NCBI GenBank assembly: GCA_022432975.1
Contig: CM039509.1
Span: 4,713,043 to 4,777,042, forward strand
From: Begonia masoniana
Taxonomy: Eukaryota > Streptophyta > Magnoliopsida > Cucurbitales > Begoniaceae
Length of the DNA stretch: 64,000 nucleotides
Reading direction: 5' to 3'
Part shown: positions 12,084 to 29,480 of the stretch, in pieces
Layout of the letters: each line of letters starts with the position of its first letter
How positions within the stretch are numbered: the stretch's first letter is position 1
The notes under the pieces: model-generated
Told to the model about the DNA's origin: nothing
Databases searched by the model: none
The model's input: the letters and a program-made list of their open reading frames with translations, nothing else
Translations under genes and position numbers: made by a program

Positions 12084-15000
12084 TTATCTTACCAGCTTCT
12101 TCTTCTTCTTCTTTTTCTCAATGTACGCCAGGAGCTCCTCCTGTCGAGAAAGCGAATCCTCCAACGCCTGTATACGTATAATTAGTAAAATTAGCTCGTG
12201 TTTTAAGTTAAGAAAATTCTCACCAAATTGGGAGGTTTTACTGTTCAATCGATGTTTTTACCTTCTTGGCTGCGGATAGCTCTTGTTCTATTGCACTGAC
12301 TCGGCTCAAAGCCGCATTTAACATCTCCTCTTTCTCAGGTGGCATAGTTGCTGGTTTCATGCTGAGAACCGTGACTTTCTCTTCCAGCTCGGCCATTCGC
12401 TTCATCATGTTCATGTAATCGAAGGTCGAGATGGTCGGTCCTTGCAACTGATGATGGCCTTTCATCATTGTCGCATCATAGTACACAGGGCTGCTATAAA
12501 TGGCAGCTTCAGTCAGTTTCTTAGGCATGTTTCTGGTCAAACGAACCATAGTGATAATTCCCATTATAAATGCCATTATTCCGCCGACTATTTGGTTGCT
12601 AACTCCATCTGTAGCCGAGCAAGCATCGTGAACAGGGAAATATCCTGCATTTTTAGATCAATAACACAACTATAAATTTTTCATCTGGAGACGTTATTCA
12701 CTCTTTAGATCAATATTTTGATAGTCAAAATATGAAACGAATGAACAAGTGATGAACAAAGGTGTCGTGTCACAATTCGTTCGATTTATGTATTAATCTT
12801 CCAGTTTTCACGATGCTTAACCATAATCAAGTAACTTACCTTTTGACAATGCAAATTTCTGATTTTGAACCGAGTTAACCCAAGCCGAATCTACAACTTT
12901 GTCAACCATCGGAACAAATGAGTTGTAGTCTAAGTTAGTTTCATACTTCTTTTTCATGGGAACCTATAATATCAATAAAAGAGAGATGTTAGAGAATGCT
13001 TAAAATCTTACGCAGAATACAGGAGACGAAGAGTCTTGAATTTTTCAAAATACTGCAAAGACTAGACTAAGCATATAAACTACTTGAAAGATATGAAAAA
13101 AACTTACGTTAAAACTGAAAAAAAGTACATGAAAAGAAAAAGAAATACATTAAAAGAAAATGACAATCATCCGTGTTTTCGTATAGATAGATATGTGCTA
13201 GACGATGCTCGAAATCTAGTATTTTAAGACTAAAATGATGTCAAAACAAGTATTACTATCAATATCTCGAATCATTGATCTTTCGACTCACCACTTCATA
13301 AACAGGGGAAAGGTGCTCTGTTGGGAGTCTCGGAGAGGGACATGGCACATCAGCAACCTCGGAAACTGCATCCGAGTTGAAAGATTTGCAGCTCTTCATT
13401 CAACAAAAAACCGGAAAACAAACCAAGGACGATAATTGAGAAGATTAAAACAAGAATGAAGAATAAAAAGAGAAGCTAAAGATTGAAGAATAATTGAACT
13501 AGTAAACATGTTTATTGTGGGAGACTTTGAGAACCTTAGAGCATGCTTTTTCCTCTTCTGTAATCGTCTTCAAGTCGATGTCGGACAGAGTTTTTCTAGT
13601 GCACTTGGCCTCTCCATTGTGAACCATCTGGTTAGTTAGAAAAATAAAGATCACTCTCCATTTTGATTCGATCAAACGAAAACTGAAACATTTCATTTTG
13701 ATCTATCCAATCGGCAGAAGAGACAATTACCTTCATAATTTCAGGATCATTCCACGGGCCCTTGTCTGAGCGCATGCAACCCCCCTTATCCGCACAAGTA
13801 CAAGTGCCACCCAAGAATTCAGGAAGCTCACTGGCACACACACATGCATCGATATCAGTTGGGGCGATCTCTTTTTGAAGCTAATATTAATCATATTTTA
13901 AAAATAAAACTGGGAAATATTCACCTTGCGTCGATTATTTCGAGCAATTTGCTCTGGTATTTGTTACTCAGAACCTGTTAAAACACAATTTCAGAAGTTT
14001 TACATCATGAATAGATATCTACGCCGACAGAACAAATAGTGGACGATAGATTCTCACGTGGATCTTTGCTGTTGTCTTGGGATCGAGGAATGACTTAACA
14101 GTGTTCCACAAAAGTCTGAATCCGGATCCGGCATTGATGATGAACATGCGGTTCAGGGTCTAGGATAAAAGTACATTCATTCGAACATCCAGGAAATTCA
14201 GCTATTTCAGTCTGCTAAACGAAAGATATTTCTTTTTCAGAATATAATGAAATGAGTACCTCAGGATAATTGTCACCATCAATCTTCTGAAGTTGCTGGA
14301 TAAGTTCCCTTGCAGCTTTGTTAAAATTCTTAAGGCCCTGGTTTAAAAATGAAATTCATGAGCATCTTATGTGTCAGTCACTCATTGGCTCATGTTCTTA
14401 TTTCAATTGTGACCCATTAACGTGCCTCTCGAAAACTGTTTACTCTTTCCGAGATTAATCGAAATCATTCAAAAAGATATTTTCAAACTTACCACCCCTT
14501 GCACATCCAAGATAGTTGTGCTCTGATCAATGTGCTTGTTTGCGGCAATAGAGCAGGCAGGAAACTTATCTACAAAGGTTCTCTCGAACTCCCGAACGTG
14601 GTACTTCACATATCGCTCCATCGTTGTAGCTTGAAGAAGTTTTGTAGGATCAACTTGTCCTAGTCTTTCGATATAAATAGGCCGCCCTTCCTTGTCCACT
14701 CCATGATGGCCTTGTGGGTAGTGCTTCAAAACCTCATCAATTTCCTTAAAATCAAAGTCCTTCAGGAAAAAAAGCCAAACAAAGAAGCCAGAAAGTCAGA
14801 TATTATAACAGTACTTCAAAAAAAGAGAAGATCACTTCACGTTGAATCTGCATCTACCTCCATGATAGTGTCAGTTCCGAAATCCTTCCTCCAATGGAGC
14901 ATGTCAGCCCACATTTGCTTTGCTTTCTCGATATCGAATTTTCTGGCCCTTAAAAATCTGCTTCCAATGCAAAAATGTTTTAAACAATTTGGTATGGTTT

Positions 15001-15681
15001 TCTCACAGAATCGAGAAAATAAGGAAAAGAAGAAGACGAAGAAAATCGACCTCAGCATCATATGATGATCGTCGTGTTTTGAGGGAAGTAGCTCTTCAAG
15101 TATAAGTGCTTGACGGAATGCATCCACAGCCTGTAGCTCTTCTGCATCAATATCGTCTTCAATGACCACAGACATGACCCGGCTGTTTCTCCGGCCTCTC
15201 TTTTTCAGTGAATGTCTAAACTTGGAAGAAGCATTAATGGCCTTCTGTTTTAGAGATCCAAGCCTTGTTTTCCTCTCATCCTCAGAGGTTTCGAAGTCGG
15301 ATACTCCTAAATCACCAAAAATATCATTCAAAGAAATGGAAAAATTGATTTCTTGACACAGAGATTAGTGTTTGAATTTAGAATTCAAATGTTTACATTA
15401 TCATATTTTATGTTTCAATCGAAGAGACTGATGAATTGAATCGAACTAGATCGATCGACGGCTACCCATTATTGAAAAAACTAAGCCGGATCGAACAATC
15501 ATGAAAGGAGTTATGATTCACAACAGAAATAACAATCCACTCCACCAAATTCTTCAGAATTTGATTCACACAATGTGATTTCATTTATTGTAGCAAATAC
15601 CCATCTCGAAAAAAGAAAAAGGAAAAAGAAAAAAGTAGAAAATTTACCAGGTTTGATAGGTCGATCGAGAGGTCCAGACAT
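12084..15681 (-). CDS. Sec14-like phosphatidylinositol transfer protein (SFH family), second convergent copy, 13 exons
   Basis: Minus-strand exons, first to last: 15648-15681, 15051-15306, 14858-14957, 14493-14759, 14260-14337, 14058-14159, 13925-13974, 13731-13830, 13535-13627, 13292-13394, 12840-12963, 12262-12644 and 12084-12167; about 590 residues. Start [20 protein letters not shown] and Sec14 core ([37 protein letters not shown]); hydrophobic segment [14 protein letters not shown] near 460-475; lysine run KKKKKKL near the end, the stop following two codons into what is an intron start in the paralog. Several exon lengths equal those of the neighbouring paralog (34, 100, 267, 78, 102, 50, 100). 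Odd: with the best splice sites at the exon 9/10 junction, the frame is off by one base in a TTTT run near 13380-13383. It therefore carries either a one-base insertion, a sequencing error or an unusual splice. Exon 2's acceptor is also uncertain (15306 or about 15344). Role as for the paralog: lipid exchange and phosphoinositide support. Confidence 0.9.
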
Positions 15682-20348
<4,667 letters not shown>

Positions 20349-20448
20349 NNNNNNNNNNNNNNNNNNNNNNNNNNNNNNNNNNNNNNNNNNNNNNNNNNNN
20401 NNNNNNNNNNNNNNNNNNNNNNNNNNNNNNNNNNNNNNNNNNNNNNNN
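20349..20448. other. Assembly gap of exactly 100 N
   Basis: A round 100-N run indicates unknown true length. It falls where the 3' end of pol, any extra ORF and the 3' LTR of element A should be, and where the last decarboxylase exon is missing. Confidence 0.99.
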
Positions 20449-20458
20449 CTCTATAAAG

Positions 20459-23400
20459 TGATACCTAACCTCAATGTGCTTTATTCTAGAATGCTGGATG
20501 GGATTCTTGGAAATATTTATGGCACTGGTGTTGTCTCACCGAATAGGAATCCTACCATAGAAAAGATTATAATCTTCAAGAGTTTGCTTCATCCAAAGCA
20601 TTTGAGCACAGCAACTACCAGCAGCAATATATTCACTCTCGGCAGTTGAAAGTGCTACAGAATTCTGTTTCTTAGAATACCAGGACACTAGAGATTCTCC
20701 TAAGAATTGACAAGTTCCACTTGTGCTTTTCCTATCTACTAGACTCCCAGCATAATCAGAATCTGAGTATCCTATCAGATCAAAAAAAGTGTCCTTCGGG
20801 TACCATAAACCTAAGTCATATGTCCCACTTAAATATTTGAAAATTTGTTTGACAGCAGTTAAGTGAGATTCTTTAGGGGATGCTTGGAACCTAGCACAGA
20901 GACAGACACTAAAGAGAATATCTGGCCTACTAGCTGTCAGATATAACAGAGATCTAATCATACCACGATATTTTTTAATATCAACACTGATTTCGTTTTC
21001 ATCTTTGTCCAATTTGGTAGTGGTACTCATAGAAGTTCTAGAGGACTTAGAGGATTCTAATCCAAATCTTTTTAAGAGGTCTTTGATGTATTTTTCTTGA
21101 CAGAAGAAAATATCATCAGATTTTTGGCTAATTTGGAATCTTAAGAAGAATTTTAGCTCCCCCATCATACTCATTTCAAACTCACTTTGCATATCAGAGG
21201 CAAATTTATTACAAAGTGAAACATTTGTAGACCCGAATATGATATCATCAACATAGATTTGAACAAGGAGAATATCATTGTCCTTTTGCAAGGTAAAAAG
21301 GGTTGAATCGGTATTACCCTTTTTGAACTTCCTTTCCTCAAGGAAATTCTTCAACCTATCATACCAAGCTCTAGAAGCTTGTTTAAGTTCATAGAGAGCT
21401 TTCCTAAGTTTGTAAACATGGTCAGGTTTTTCATAGTTTTCAAATCCTAATAAGGGCTGCTCTATATAAACTTCTTTCATGATATAACCATTTAAAAAAG
21501 CACTCTTTACATCCATTTGAAAGAGTGTGAAGTTTTTGTAGCAAGCATATGCTAAAAGTATTCTAATAGACTCTAATCTAGCTACGGGTGCAAAGGTTTC
21601 CTCAAAATCTATTCATTCTTCTTGGTTATACCATTTAGCAACTAATCTAGCTTTGTTTATAATAACTAAGCCACTTTTATCCATCTTGTTTTTAAACACC
21701 CATTTTGTTCCTATAATTGGATGATCAACTGGTTTTGGAACAAGTTCCCAAACATTGTTCCATTTGAATTGGTTTAACTCTTCCTGCATAGCCATAATTC
21801 AGTTTTCATCCTGCTCTGCTTCCTCGAATTTATTAGGTTCAACTTGTGAAATAAATGCCATATTGGCACAGAGATTCCTAAGAGAGGATCTAGTCTGTAC
21901 TCCTGAGGAATGATCACTTAAAACTTCATCTAAAGGATGATTTTTTACATACTTCCAATCTCTAGGCAGAGTTGCTAATTCATCCTTGATAGAAACAATA
22001 TGTAACGACCCTCATACTATTCCTAATTTCCCGTACGAAATTTTTCTTTTTAAGACTCTAAATCAATTAAAAACATTCTCGAAAACCTTTATAGAAAATT
22101 CATTTATCATACAAAAACAGTTTACATAAAACCACTCAACCTTCTATCATTCCTCAATTTATCAACTTATCACTTCTTCACAATATCATTTTTATCTCCA
22201 TTTCAATTATACATTTTACATAAACTTTCCAAACATTCATACGTTCTCGTAACTCTGTCCAAAACCGACTCTAAACACGATTAAAATGAAGTACATTTTC
22301 ATGAAAACGAACTGCATGGTTCCGTTTAAAAGTGTGACATATCCTTCCCGTTTCAAAAGAAAATACCAAGCAGTTCCATTAAACTTTAGATAAAAACCTT
22401 AACAAAACGTTTTATAAAACAAGTCTATCAAAACATCAAAACCTATTTTATCCACTAACCCGAATCAAACCATCTAAACATCAATCAATCAACTAAACAG
22501 ATTCCAATGAAAATTTTACTAAAACAGTTTATAAAAACAGGTTTCCAAAACGTTTAAAACCTCAAAAATAAACATATCAACTACCAGAACCAAGCATCCT
22601 AAAATGTCTATACAACTCTCAGTCCAAAACATCTCAATAACCCCAAAATCTATACATACGTCCCCACGGGTCGGTTGAGCATCGACTGCGCCAGCACACT
22701 GCCGCGAGCATCATCCATCAACTGCCTCAGACATCAGAAGGAAGAACGTCATCCTCACCTGGATCTACGTCACCTATAATGTCACCTACACCATATAGAC
22801 ACCTATGAGATAATGAAATCTCAGTAAGCTTCGTAAATGCAGATGCATGCGTGCGTATGCCATTCAGAAAACATGCTCAGATTCAGATACAGAAACAGAT
22901 ACAGATTCAGATTACAGATTCATTTTCATTACGTCGCAGACAGATTGTTACCGAGATATCAGCCCTCTAAATGGAAAGGATACATTCCGCGGTCGAACTA
23001 CCACTTTCCACCTAGAGGAGGGGGGTACATGCTCACAAACCCTACAGCCATGCCTGAGCCCCACCTCGCGTAACCAGATACAGATACAGATTACGTAGAT
23101 TAATTACAGAGGTTCATTTCATTTTCTTAAAACACGTGCGGAAATTCATTTTCATGACTTTTGAAATACGTGATGCATGAACAGTTAATAGCATAATGTA
23201 ACCATACAATAAACAAACACATGTATACCATCAAGACCGAAATAAGCTAACCTATAAACAATTAAACCTAACTACCCAACCAAAAGCAGATTAAACAAAC
23301 AACTCTTCAGGGATCCTCGATACGATATCGAAGTATGGTGTAGACCGATTGGTCAAAGTAAGTCACGAGAACTTACCTGTCGTCCGTAGTTCGCTGGTTT

Positions 23401-26400
23401 TGGCACATCTCGTCGCCTATGGCTCGACCTATAACAAACATTCACACTTCATTAAATCAAGCTTACATTCACCAATTTACTCTCAAACTACTATTTCTAA
23501 TATAATCCATCTAAAACCTAATTAAACGGGCCACAAATTTGAGTTTGATAAAACCGACCCGAAACTTCAAACGCGCGTAACTTTTGTGTCGGTTATCGGA
23601 ATCGAACGATTCCAGCGGCCACGTACTCCTCTAATAACCTATTTTAATCTGCCAAAAGGAATTTTAAAACAAATGACCGGAGCTAGGTCAATTTATCGAA
23701 AACCCGAAACTTCCCTTTACCCGGAAAATCCCCCTTTTTGATTTTTCATCAAATTCCATCAATTTCTTCACCAATCAATTACATATACACTCAATTAACA
23801 ATATCTAATCAAAAATCGAAGCTACACTAAGCAAAACCCGAAATGCACAACACACCTCATGGTTTTCTCCCTGAAAACCGAGATACCATAGCCCACCGGC
23901 GAACACTCGCCTCACATCCCTAATTCCCCAACATTTCCGTCACAAATCGACCAAAGAAATGACCCAACTCGTGGACCACTCCACGGCCGAGCAACAGAGC
24001 GAAAAACAGGGAGGAACTACCTGTTTCGGTCGGGTCTGGCGCGAAGAGAGCTGAACCGAGCTCTGGCTTCAGCTCGCCGGAGTTCGCTCGCCTGAACGGT
24101 GGTCGGAAACGCCAGGTCGCCGTCGAAGGGAGGCCGGCGCTCGCGCTCTTCCTTTCTCTCTTCGGCGTCGGGCTCGGCAGGGGAATGGCTTCCTCGTGAA
24201 GCCATTCCTTTGTTTTATAAAACTTATAAATAAAATTATAATTTTATTTACTTACCAAATTACTTAAATGCCCCTCCATCAATTTTATGCTTAACTCTTT
24301 AATTAGTCTATCAATTCGGTTTCTCTGCAATTTCCTTATTTCTCCAAATATTCCAATTTAATCTTAGAGTTCTAACAAAATTCACCGTTTCCAAAACGGA
24401 CTTATTCTGCCATTTTTACGAATTAATATGCTAAAAGGGTAAAACGGGAACTTTAGCATTACTCTTTTCGATTTGGATTTCTAAAATTCCACTTATTCCT
24501 CTAAAAATTCCCATAAATTTCTAGGGTCCTAATAAAACCATCCGCTCGCAAAACGGACCTAATTTACTTATTTACCAAAATAGCCTTGGAGCGGAAACCC
24601 GAAAAACTCGGGTGTTACACAATATCTAGAGAGTTTTCTCCTTGAAGGACTTCAGTAGATTTATCTAAGGAAAGAGAATCCATTTGCTTTCCTAAGGTAT
24701 CCTCCTCATCCACAGTGATTGTAAGTTGAGGAGTCTCATCGAAATTGATATGCACAAATTCTTCTACAACTAGAGTTCTCTTATTGAACACTCTATAAGT
24801 CTTACTGGAGAGAGAATAGCCAAAAAAGATTCCAAGATCAGATTTGGAATCAAATTTTTCTAGGTTATCCTTAGTGTTAAGAATGAAGCATCTACAACCG
24901 AAGGCTCTAAGGTACTTAACAGAATAAGTTTTTCCATTCTAAAGCTCATAAGGTGTTTTCTCAAGAATAGGTCTTATGGAGACCCGATTAAGCACATAAC
25001 AAGTTGTTGAAACAGCGTCTGCCCAGAAATACTTTGGAAGGGAGTTCTCATTGAGCATGGTCCTAGCAAGCTCTTGGAGAGACCTATTTTTTCTCTCAAC
25101 AACACCAGTTTGTTGAGGGGTTCTAGGAGAGAAAAAGTTGTGCTCAATTCCATACTTGAGGCACAATAGTTCAAATTTTTCATTTTCAAATTCTCCACCA
25201 TGATCACTACGAATAGCAACTATGGTGAGTTCCTTTTCATTTTGAACTCTTTTCCTAAAGATAGATAAAGTTTCAAAGGTTTAATCTTTGGACTTAAGAA
25301 AGAAAACCCATGTGAACCTAGAGAAATCATCTACAATGACAAAAGCATAGAATCTACCTCCTAAGCTGGCTACATTAGAATGAACGAAGAGGTCCATGTG
25401 AAGAAGTTGGAGAGACTTAGAAGTAGAGATTGCATTCTTTGATGCAAATGAGCTTTTGATCTGCTTGCCCATTGACAAGCTTCACAGACCTTATCCTTCT
25501 CAAAGGATATCTTGGGAATCCCTCTAACTAAATTATTCTTAGTAATCTTAGCTAAGGTATCCATCCCTACGTGTCCTAGTCTCTGATGCCAAGTCCAACT
25601 ATCTACCAACAGATTCACAGCAACGCATTTTTCATCAGTTCGTTCAAAGTTTTCTAAATCAATAATATAAACATTTTCTTTTCTATAGCCTTTGAACAGA
25701 ATTTTGCTATTCAGACTATCTTTAATCACACAAGCATCAGATTTAAATGATAATTTATATCCCTTATCACATAGCTGACTGATGCTTAACAGATTATGCT
25801 TTAACCCTTCAATTAATAAAACATTTTCAATGATGGGGTTAGAGCAATTACCTATGTTACCGATACCAACAATCTTACCCTTTTGGTTTCCACCAAAAGT
25901 GACGTTTCCTTTCTTCTTGTTGACAACAGCAAATTTGGTTGAGTCTCCCGTCATATGCCTCGAGCATCCACTATTAAGGTACTACTAGTTTTTCCCGGGA
26001 GAACAGTCAACCTACAAAACAGAAGATCAAGTTGTCTTCTTTGGTACCCAAACCTTTTGGATCCTAGAGTTAGGTTTGGTTCCCTTAGGAACCTATTGAA
26101 GTTTACTGCTTGATTTCCTGCTAAATTTCAAAGGACATTCATATGATTTATGTCCTATTTCATTACATGCATGACAGGTAGTTGATTTAACAAAGAAATT
26201 TTTATATGCTTTTTTTTATTAAATCTTTCATATCCTAGGTCTGCTCAATCAAAAGTTACTCTTTGACTACCTAATAGCATATTTAAGTTCTTACTGCCGT
26301 TAGTAAATTTCAGAACAATATTATTTAAGATTTCATTTTTACTTTTCAGATCACTAATTTTCTTTTCATGTGAGTCAACTTCTTTTGCATGTTTTTCTAC

Positions 26401-27576
26401 TAAACCTGCATTGTCCTTTTTCAGCAGATTGTATTTAGTTTTTAGCATCCCAAATTGCTTTACTAGATCATTAAAAGCATCAATTAAGTCTCTATCCTCA
26501 GTTTCACTATCACTAAAGGAAACACTAACCTCATTTTCATGTGCCATGAAGCACAGGTTGACTACTTTCTTATCTTCTGAGGAAGTGTCACTCTCACTAT
26601 CATCCCATGTTGCCTTCATTGTCCTCTTCTTGAATTTCTTGGGGTCTTTCTTTGCTTGAGGACATTTGGCCTTGATATATCCTGGCTTCCCGCATTCAAG
26701 ACAAGTTATCTCCTTCTCCTTTTGAGGCTTTTCTCCTCTAGAGAATTTCCTCCCATGCATTCTTTTTCTCTGGAGGAACTTGCTGAATCTTCTAGTAATA
26801 AGCGCAATGTCCTCATCTTCATCTTCTTCCTCAGAGTCATCTTGTTTGCTCGAGGAAGCCTTAAGTGCTATATCCTTCTTTTTGCTGATCTCTTTCTCTT
26901 TAAGATCTTCCTTGTCAATGGCTCTCATGGTTATCTCATGAGTCATTAAAGAGCCAATGAGCTCTTCAAGCTTGAGCACTTTGAGATCCCTAGTCTCTTG
27001 TATGGTTGTCACTTTTGGTTGTCATGCTCTCGATAGGCATCTCAAAATTTTTCTTACCTGTTCTTCGCTGGAATAAATCTTACCAAATACTTTTAAGCCA
27101 TTAGTAATGTTAGTAAATCTAGTAAACATTGAACTAATGGTTTCTTCTTTTTCCATAGAAAATAATTCATAATCGTGTACAAGCATGCTCAGTTTATTCT
27201 CTTTAACCTAGTTGGTTTCCTCATGTGTGACTTCCAACAAATGTCATATCTCCTATGCACTGTCACACTCCCGAACTCTATTAAACTCATCTCTATTCAA
27301 AGCACAATATAGTGTATTTATTGCTTTAGCAATTAGGCTCAAATTTTTCTTGTCTGATTTGGTTAGTTCATTAGCCAATTTTGGGATACTAACCTCATTA
27401 TCAGTTTTCATGGCTTTAAATGGACCATATTCTATAATATTCCATTTATCATAGTCCATAGACTGAATGAAAATTCTCATCCTAGACTTCCAATAAACAT
27501 AATCATTCCCATCAAAGAATGGAGGTCTACTAGTAGATTGACCTTCTACATGTGTTGTGTTGGTGTTGTAAGCCAT
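20459..27576 (-). pseudogene. gag-pol polyprotein of element A, many stops, interrupted by a nested LTR
   Basis: Starts at MAYNTNTTHVEG (27576). Order: gag with CCHC knuckle (CLECGKPGYIKAKC, its His replaced by Tyr), coiled region, protease, GAG-pre-integrase ([11 protein letters not shown]), integrase ([14 protein letters not shown]), then the insertion 22001-24619, then reverse transcriptase ([13 protein letters not shown]) and RNase H (GYSDSDYAGS). Stops occur in gag (several), at the gag-protease junction and in RNase H; an Asn codon replaces the protease catalytic Asp (LNSGCSRHMTGD where element B has LDSGCSRHMTGD). The frame is read by comparison with element B. It is certainly non-functional. 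Confidence 0.88.
22001..24619 (-). mobile_element. Solo LTR, 2.6 kb, nested in element A (probably Ty3/gypsy, Tekay-like)
   Basis: TGTAACGACC...GTGTTACA termini and a perfect 5-bp duplication CAATA (21996-22000 and 24620-24624) delimit the insertion exactly. There is no coding domain, primer site or second LTR inside, so it is a solo LTR. Read on the minus strand it begins TGTAACACCCGAGTTTTTCG, a common start for long plant Ty3/gypsy (chromovirus) LTRs, and has a TATA-like TTTTATAAAACAAAGG (about 24209-24224) before a GC-rich leader. The family name is inference; the insertion borders are direct. Confidence 0.85.
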
Positions 27577-27626
27577 TTCGAATTTTATCACACTACAGAC
27601 AATATTAACCTCTCTCTGATACCAAT

Positions 27627-28853
27627 TGTAGGATCGTTATTGTCTAAGAAGGGGGTGAATTAGACTTTTTAAATTTGTTTTCTTAATCTAATTGTTTTCT
27701 CTCTTTTGTGCAATTACTAAATTTACAACAAACACACATGCAAAAATAAAGTAAGAGAAGAGAGAAAATTGACACCGTAGTTTTTAACGTGGTTTGGCCA
27801 AACTGCCTACGTTCACGCTCCAAGGCTCCCCCTTGAAGATCCTTAACTTCTCCTCAACGAGAATTCCAGATCGAGCTTCACGGGCGTCGATCTACAGCCT
27901 TACAATTCTGGATTGAACTTCACAGACGTCAATCCACTGCCTTTAAGATTTTACAGATTTGAATAGATGAGTTTAATAAGCTTCACTCTCTCAAAGCAGA
28001 ATTTCAAGTTTAAGGGTCGAGAGATGTAAAAGAAAATACAGAGTAGTTCAGGTATTTGCTCGTAAGGATTCGAAGATAATTTCAGCAAAAGTTGTTCTCC
28101 TGAGCTTCTTTCTTTTATTTATACTCTGTCTGTAATCGGCTTCAGATCTGAAAAGCTTCTCATCTGAATATGGAAATAGCCGTTGGAGAAACATCCGTAC
28201 ATAGACAGCTAGCCGTTGCGTTCTGAAGTCGCTTTCGTTCGTCGCCATTAATGGTCTGGAGTTAAAGCTGTGGACGAGTGTCATTGTTGCTTCGCGGTAT
28301 TTTGAATATCAGTGTTGGCAGAAAAAGTAAGTGAACCGCCATCGGTAGATGTATCTTTATAGGTAGATGGCATTCTTTGCTATGCAACCGAAAGATACTG
28401 TTCAGCGGCGGATGTTGCCTTTGAAGTATCAGCGGTGGATGTTGCCTTTGAAGTACCAGCGGTGGATGTAAACTTTGTCATTTTGCTATCGGTAGAAGTA
28501 GACTTAGGAAGACTCTGCCAGCGGTAGATGTAAACTTTGTCATTTAGCTAGTAGTGGAAGTCTTTTCTTCTACTTCGGTGGATATGCAGTACTTTATCAG
28601 TTTTAACCCTGTTTTGCTATCACACCCTGAACACTTAACCAAATTTGTTAAACAACTAAAATATTCTTTTCAAAGGGCATTTCCACTTAAAAGCTAGAGA
28701 AAAATATAATAAGGTCAATATTTAATTTATTAATCAACTTATTAATCTCATCAACATAATTCATTAATCTCATATATTTACCTTAATCAAATTACACTTC
28801 TTAAAACACATCATAAAAAACATCATTAGAATTAAATATTATTTAAGTCAACA
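27627..28853 (-). repeat. 5' LTR of element A
   Basis: About 1.23 kb. On the minus strand it runs from TGTTGACTTAAAT to GATCCTACA, then the primer-binding site. It resembles the LTRs of element B only at its ends (TGTAGGATCG, TTTAAGTCAACA, ACGTGGTTTGGCCAAACTGC) and has its own degenerate tandem repeats around AGCGGTGGATGT (28320-28590). Confidence 0.85.
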
Positions 28854-29148
28854 ATATCATCACATCACATAAGCAATTTTGCTAGAGTTTCAGATTTGTC
28901 GCTCCTCATTTTGTAAAGGGGCTCATTTGGGGCGTTACATAATTCCCACATTCTTCTGCGTCTGTGAAATTGATCGAGTTTCAGAGTTAAAAACTTCAGT
29001 GTCTTTTTCTTCTTTTTCGCCTTCTCGATCAAGTATGGAAGTAAGGGCTGAGAACCATGTTTTTGTGCTTTTTGTTGCAACTCAATTCATAGAACCTGAT
29101 CTCCGATTTCAACACGGGGTAACCATTGGATCTGGATTCTGGTCTTGC
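28854..29148. other. Spacer between element A and the TRIM
   Basis: Right flank of element A. It contains a CT-rich stretch and no recognisable gene. Its first bases (ATATC) should be one copy of the target duplication of element A; the partner is lost with the gap. Confidence 0.4.
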
Positions 29149-29480
29149 TGTTAGGTGATCTTGGGTCTTCTCAATCCCAAAAGTTAGCTCAAGAGATGAG
29201 GCTTTCCCTCACACTTATAAACTGATCACAAACCCCTTCCACAACCTATGTGGGATATCTCAACAATCTCCCCCTTCACACATCGGGCCTTGGGTCGGAG
29301 AGACGACAACCCAGTTTCTCCTAATAGAATGAGATTTGTTGTAAACCTAGGCTCTGATACCAATGTTAAATGATCTTGGACCTTCTCAATCCCAAAAGTT
29401 AGCTCAAGAGATGAGGCTTTCCCTCACACTTATAAATTGATCACCAACCCCTTCCACAACCAATATGGGATATCCCAACA
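29149..29480 (-). mobile_element. Small TRIM retrotransposon, 332 bp with 117-bp LTRs
   Basis: Two 117-bp LTRs (29149-29265 and 29364-29480), each starting TGTTA(A/G)(A/G)TGATCTTGG and ending TATC(C/T)CAACA, flank a 98-bp interior. Minus orientation: the primer site TTGGTATCAGAGCC adjoins the right LTR and a polypurine tract (AAGGGGGAGAT on the minus strand) adjoins the left LTR. It has no coding capacity. The flanks CTTGC and CCTGT differ at two C/T positions, so the target duplication is degraded or lost. The LTRs differ at a handful of sites. Confidence 0.88.

Larger units (their letters stand above)
20449..28853 (-). mobile_element. Element A: SIRE-like Ty1-copia retrotransposon, decayed, 3' end lost in the gap
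   Basis: Minus orientation. The 5' LTR is at 27627-28853, then a primer-binding site complementary to tRNA-Met (TTGGTATCAGAGA on the minus strand, 27613-27625), then gag, protease, integrase, reverse transcriptase and RNase H down to the gap. The protein text is close to element B throughout, so both belong to one family (SIRE/Maximus-type motifs such as LLSISQLCDKGY). A 2.6-kb LTR is inserted between integrase and reverse transcriptase. The 3' LTR is not present in the window. Confidence 0.88.

Noticed and set aside
24017..24205. 62-codon Arg/Glu-rich frame
   Set aside because: GC-rich leader of the solo LTR; no domain.
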